From: an uncultured Bacteroides sp. | GTDB lineage: Bacteria > Bacteroidota > Bacteroidia > Bacteroidales > Bacteroidaceae | Direction of reading: 5' to 3' | DNA: 64,000 nucleotides | Assembly (NCBI RefSeq): GCF_958445495.1 | Contig: NZ_CAUCSQ010000017.1 | Location: 30,025 to 94,024, forward strand | Shown here: one piece after another, positions 63,318-64,000 of the stretch | Layout of the letters: each line of letters begins with the position of its first letter | Position numbering within the stretch: the first letter of the stretch is position 1 | Position numbers and translations under genes: made by a program | The notes under the pieces: generated by a model | What the model saw: only the letters and a program-made list of their open reading frames with translations | The model's database searches: none | What the model was told of the DNA's origin: nothing

Positions 63318-63896
63318 TCATTCAAGCCCGCCGTTCAGCACCCGCTCTATGACAACCGGGAAATGCTCATATTCCAAGGCATGCACTTTCCTGGCTACAT
63401 CATCGGGAGAATCTTCCGGAAGAACAGGACAAACAGCTTGAAAAATCACGCTTCCTTCATCGTAACGCTCATTAATATAATGTATGGTGATGCCGCTCTC
63501 TTTCTCGCCGGCAGCCACCACCGCCTGGTGGACACGTTCCCCATACATTCCCTTTCCCCCGTATTTCGGAAGAAGAGCAGGATGTATATTTATGATTTTA
63601 TTGGGATAAGCATGCAAAAGCAAATCCGGGACCCGAAACAGGAAACCTGCCAGCACAATGAAATCGATACGGTACTCCTGCAAAACAGCCAGAATCTCGT
63701 CACCGGCCATCCAATCCTCCTTCGGAAATACGTTGGAAGGTACTTTTAAACGGCGTGCACGCTCCAAAACATAAGCGTCACTTTTGTTGGAAAGCACCAA
63801 GGAGACCCCGACAGCTTCACTCTTCCGGAAATACCGGATGATATTCTCAGCATTCGAACCGGAACCGGAAGCAAAAATTGCGATGTTTTTCTTCAT
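63318..63896 (-). CDS. purN: Phosphoribosylglycinamide formyltransferase
   Basis: Transfers a formyl group from 10-formyl-tetrahydrofolate to GAR in purine synthesis. The 192-residue protein has IAIFASGSGSNAENI for the GAR phosphate, VLAGFLFRVP, the catalytic NIHPALLPKYGG (N and H), KESGITIHYINERYDEG with the catalytic D, and AVCPVLPEDS. The frame opens upstream to 63911, but the ATG at 63896 (MKKNIAIFAS) fits the family. It is divergent from an unseen gene to the right. Confidence 0.94.
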   Translation of the reverse strand: MKKNIAIFASGSGSNAENIIRYFRKSEAVGVSLVLSNKSDAYVLERARRLKVPSNVFPKEDWMAGDEILAVLQEYRIDFIVLAGFLFRVPDLLLHAYPNKIINIHPALLPKYGGKGMYGERVHQAVVAAGEKESGITIHYINERYDEGSVIFQAVCPVLPEDSPDDVARKVHALEYEHFPVVIERVLNGGLE

Positions 63897-63962
63897 AACT
63901 CTCAATTTCAATGCACAAAACAGTGAAAAATGTGCAAAACATTGTATTTATTTAGTCAAATA

Positions 63963-63994
63963 TTTGCGCAAAACGATAAATATTCATTCCTTTG
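63963..63994 (+). promoter_or_regulatory. Promoter reading out of the right edge
   Basis: TTTG (63963-63966), 20 bases, then TTCCTTTG (63987-63994), one base off TAnnTTTG, and then caccgc. It would drive a plus-strand gene starting just beyond the window. In Bacteroides acpP-fabF often lies next to purN, so that is the likely target (inference). Confidence 0.55.
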
Positions 63995-64000
63995 CACCGC

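Overview
The window looks like a chromosomal segment of a gut Bacteroides species close to the B. thetaiotaomicron group. The evidence is the protein sequences (Bacteroides-type SufBCDS, SpeA and ArgB, RNase HI with an N-terminal viroplasmin domain, DUF4254), promoters of the Bacteroides sigma type (TTTG, about 20 bases, then TAnnTTTG), and weak Shine-Dalgarno signals. The genus is inferred by eye and the species is not resolved. No rRNA, tRNA, insertion sequence, integrase or CRISPR array was seen.

Layout. (1) 1-7.6 kb: a secreted GH36 alpha-galactosidase flanked by two unusual short-period repeat arrays (seven palindromes at a 22-base period upstream, fourteen 21-base units downstream), then a hybrid histidine kinase and a divergent AraC-type regulator. 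(2) 8-18.6 kb: housekeeping genes on the minus strand: rimP-nusA-infB with a near-perfect promoter, then cvpA-sufB-sufC-sufD-sufS for Fe-S cluster assembly. (3) 18.6-26.4 kb: a small membrane protein, a YgjP-type metallopeptidase, an ECF sigma factor with a membrane-anchored partner, argB, speA, aroK, a nitroreductase and RNase HI. (4) 26.5-33.4 kb: envelope genes: a GT-C (ArnT-like) transferase, GtrB, GtrA, an LtaS/EptA-like sulfatase-fold transferase and an MsbA-like ABC exporter. (5) about 32.3-60.5 kb: a markedly AT-rich, variable surface-glycan (LPS/O-antigen type) locus. (6) 60.5-64 kb: back to core composition: a GT9 heptosyltransferase-like gene, DUF4254, pdxB, purN, and a promoter pointing out of the right edge.

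How the glycan locus works together. rfbF, rfbG and rfbH should make CDP-4-keto-3,6-dideoxyglucose. A thiamine-diphosphate enzyme of the acetolactate-synthase type and a short-chain reductase in the same locus suggest a two-carbon branched 3,6-dideoxyhexose of the yersiniose kind. glf and an adjacent transferase suggest galactofuranose. A TviC/TviB-like pair suggests UDP-GalNAc and UDP-GalNAc-uronate. A WaaP/KdkA-like kinase would phosphorylate the core. Three GtrA proteins, two GtrB-like transferases and three multi-membrane-segment (GT-C or unknown) proteins suggest polyprenyl-phosphate-linked sugar additions on the periplasmic side.

Most notable item. Inside this locus, on the opposite strand from most of its neighbours, lies a lipoprotein gene with a MACPF (perforin-like) domain, resembling the Bacteroidales secreted antimicrobial proteins (BSAPs). 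It is broken by two frameshifts, each explained by one missing base in a homopolymer. Together with the AT-rich composition and the abrupt compositional edges, this fits the known pattern in which a MACPF toxin gene arrives with LPS glycan genes that change the toxin target. Here the toxin appears to have decayed while the glycan genes stayed intact.
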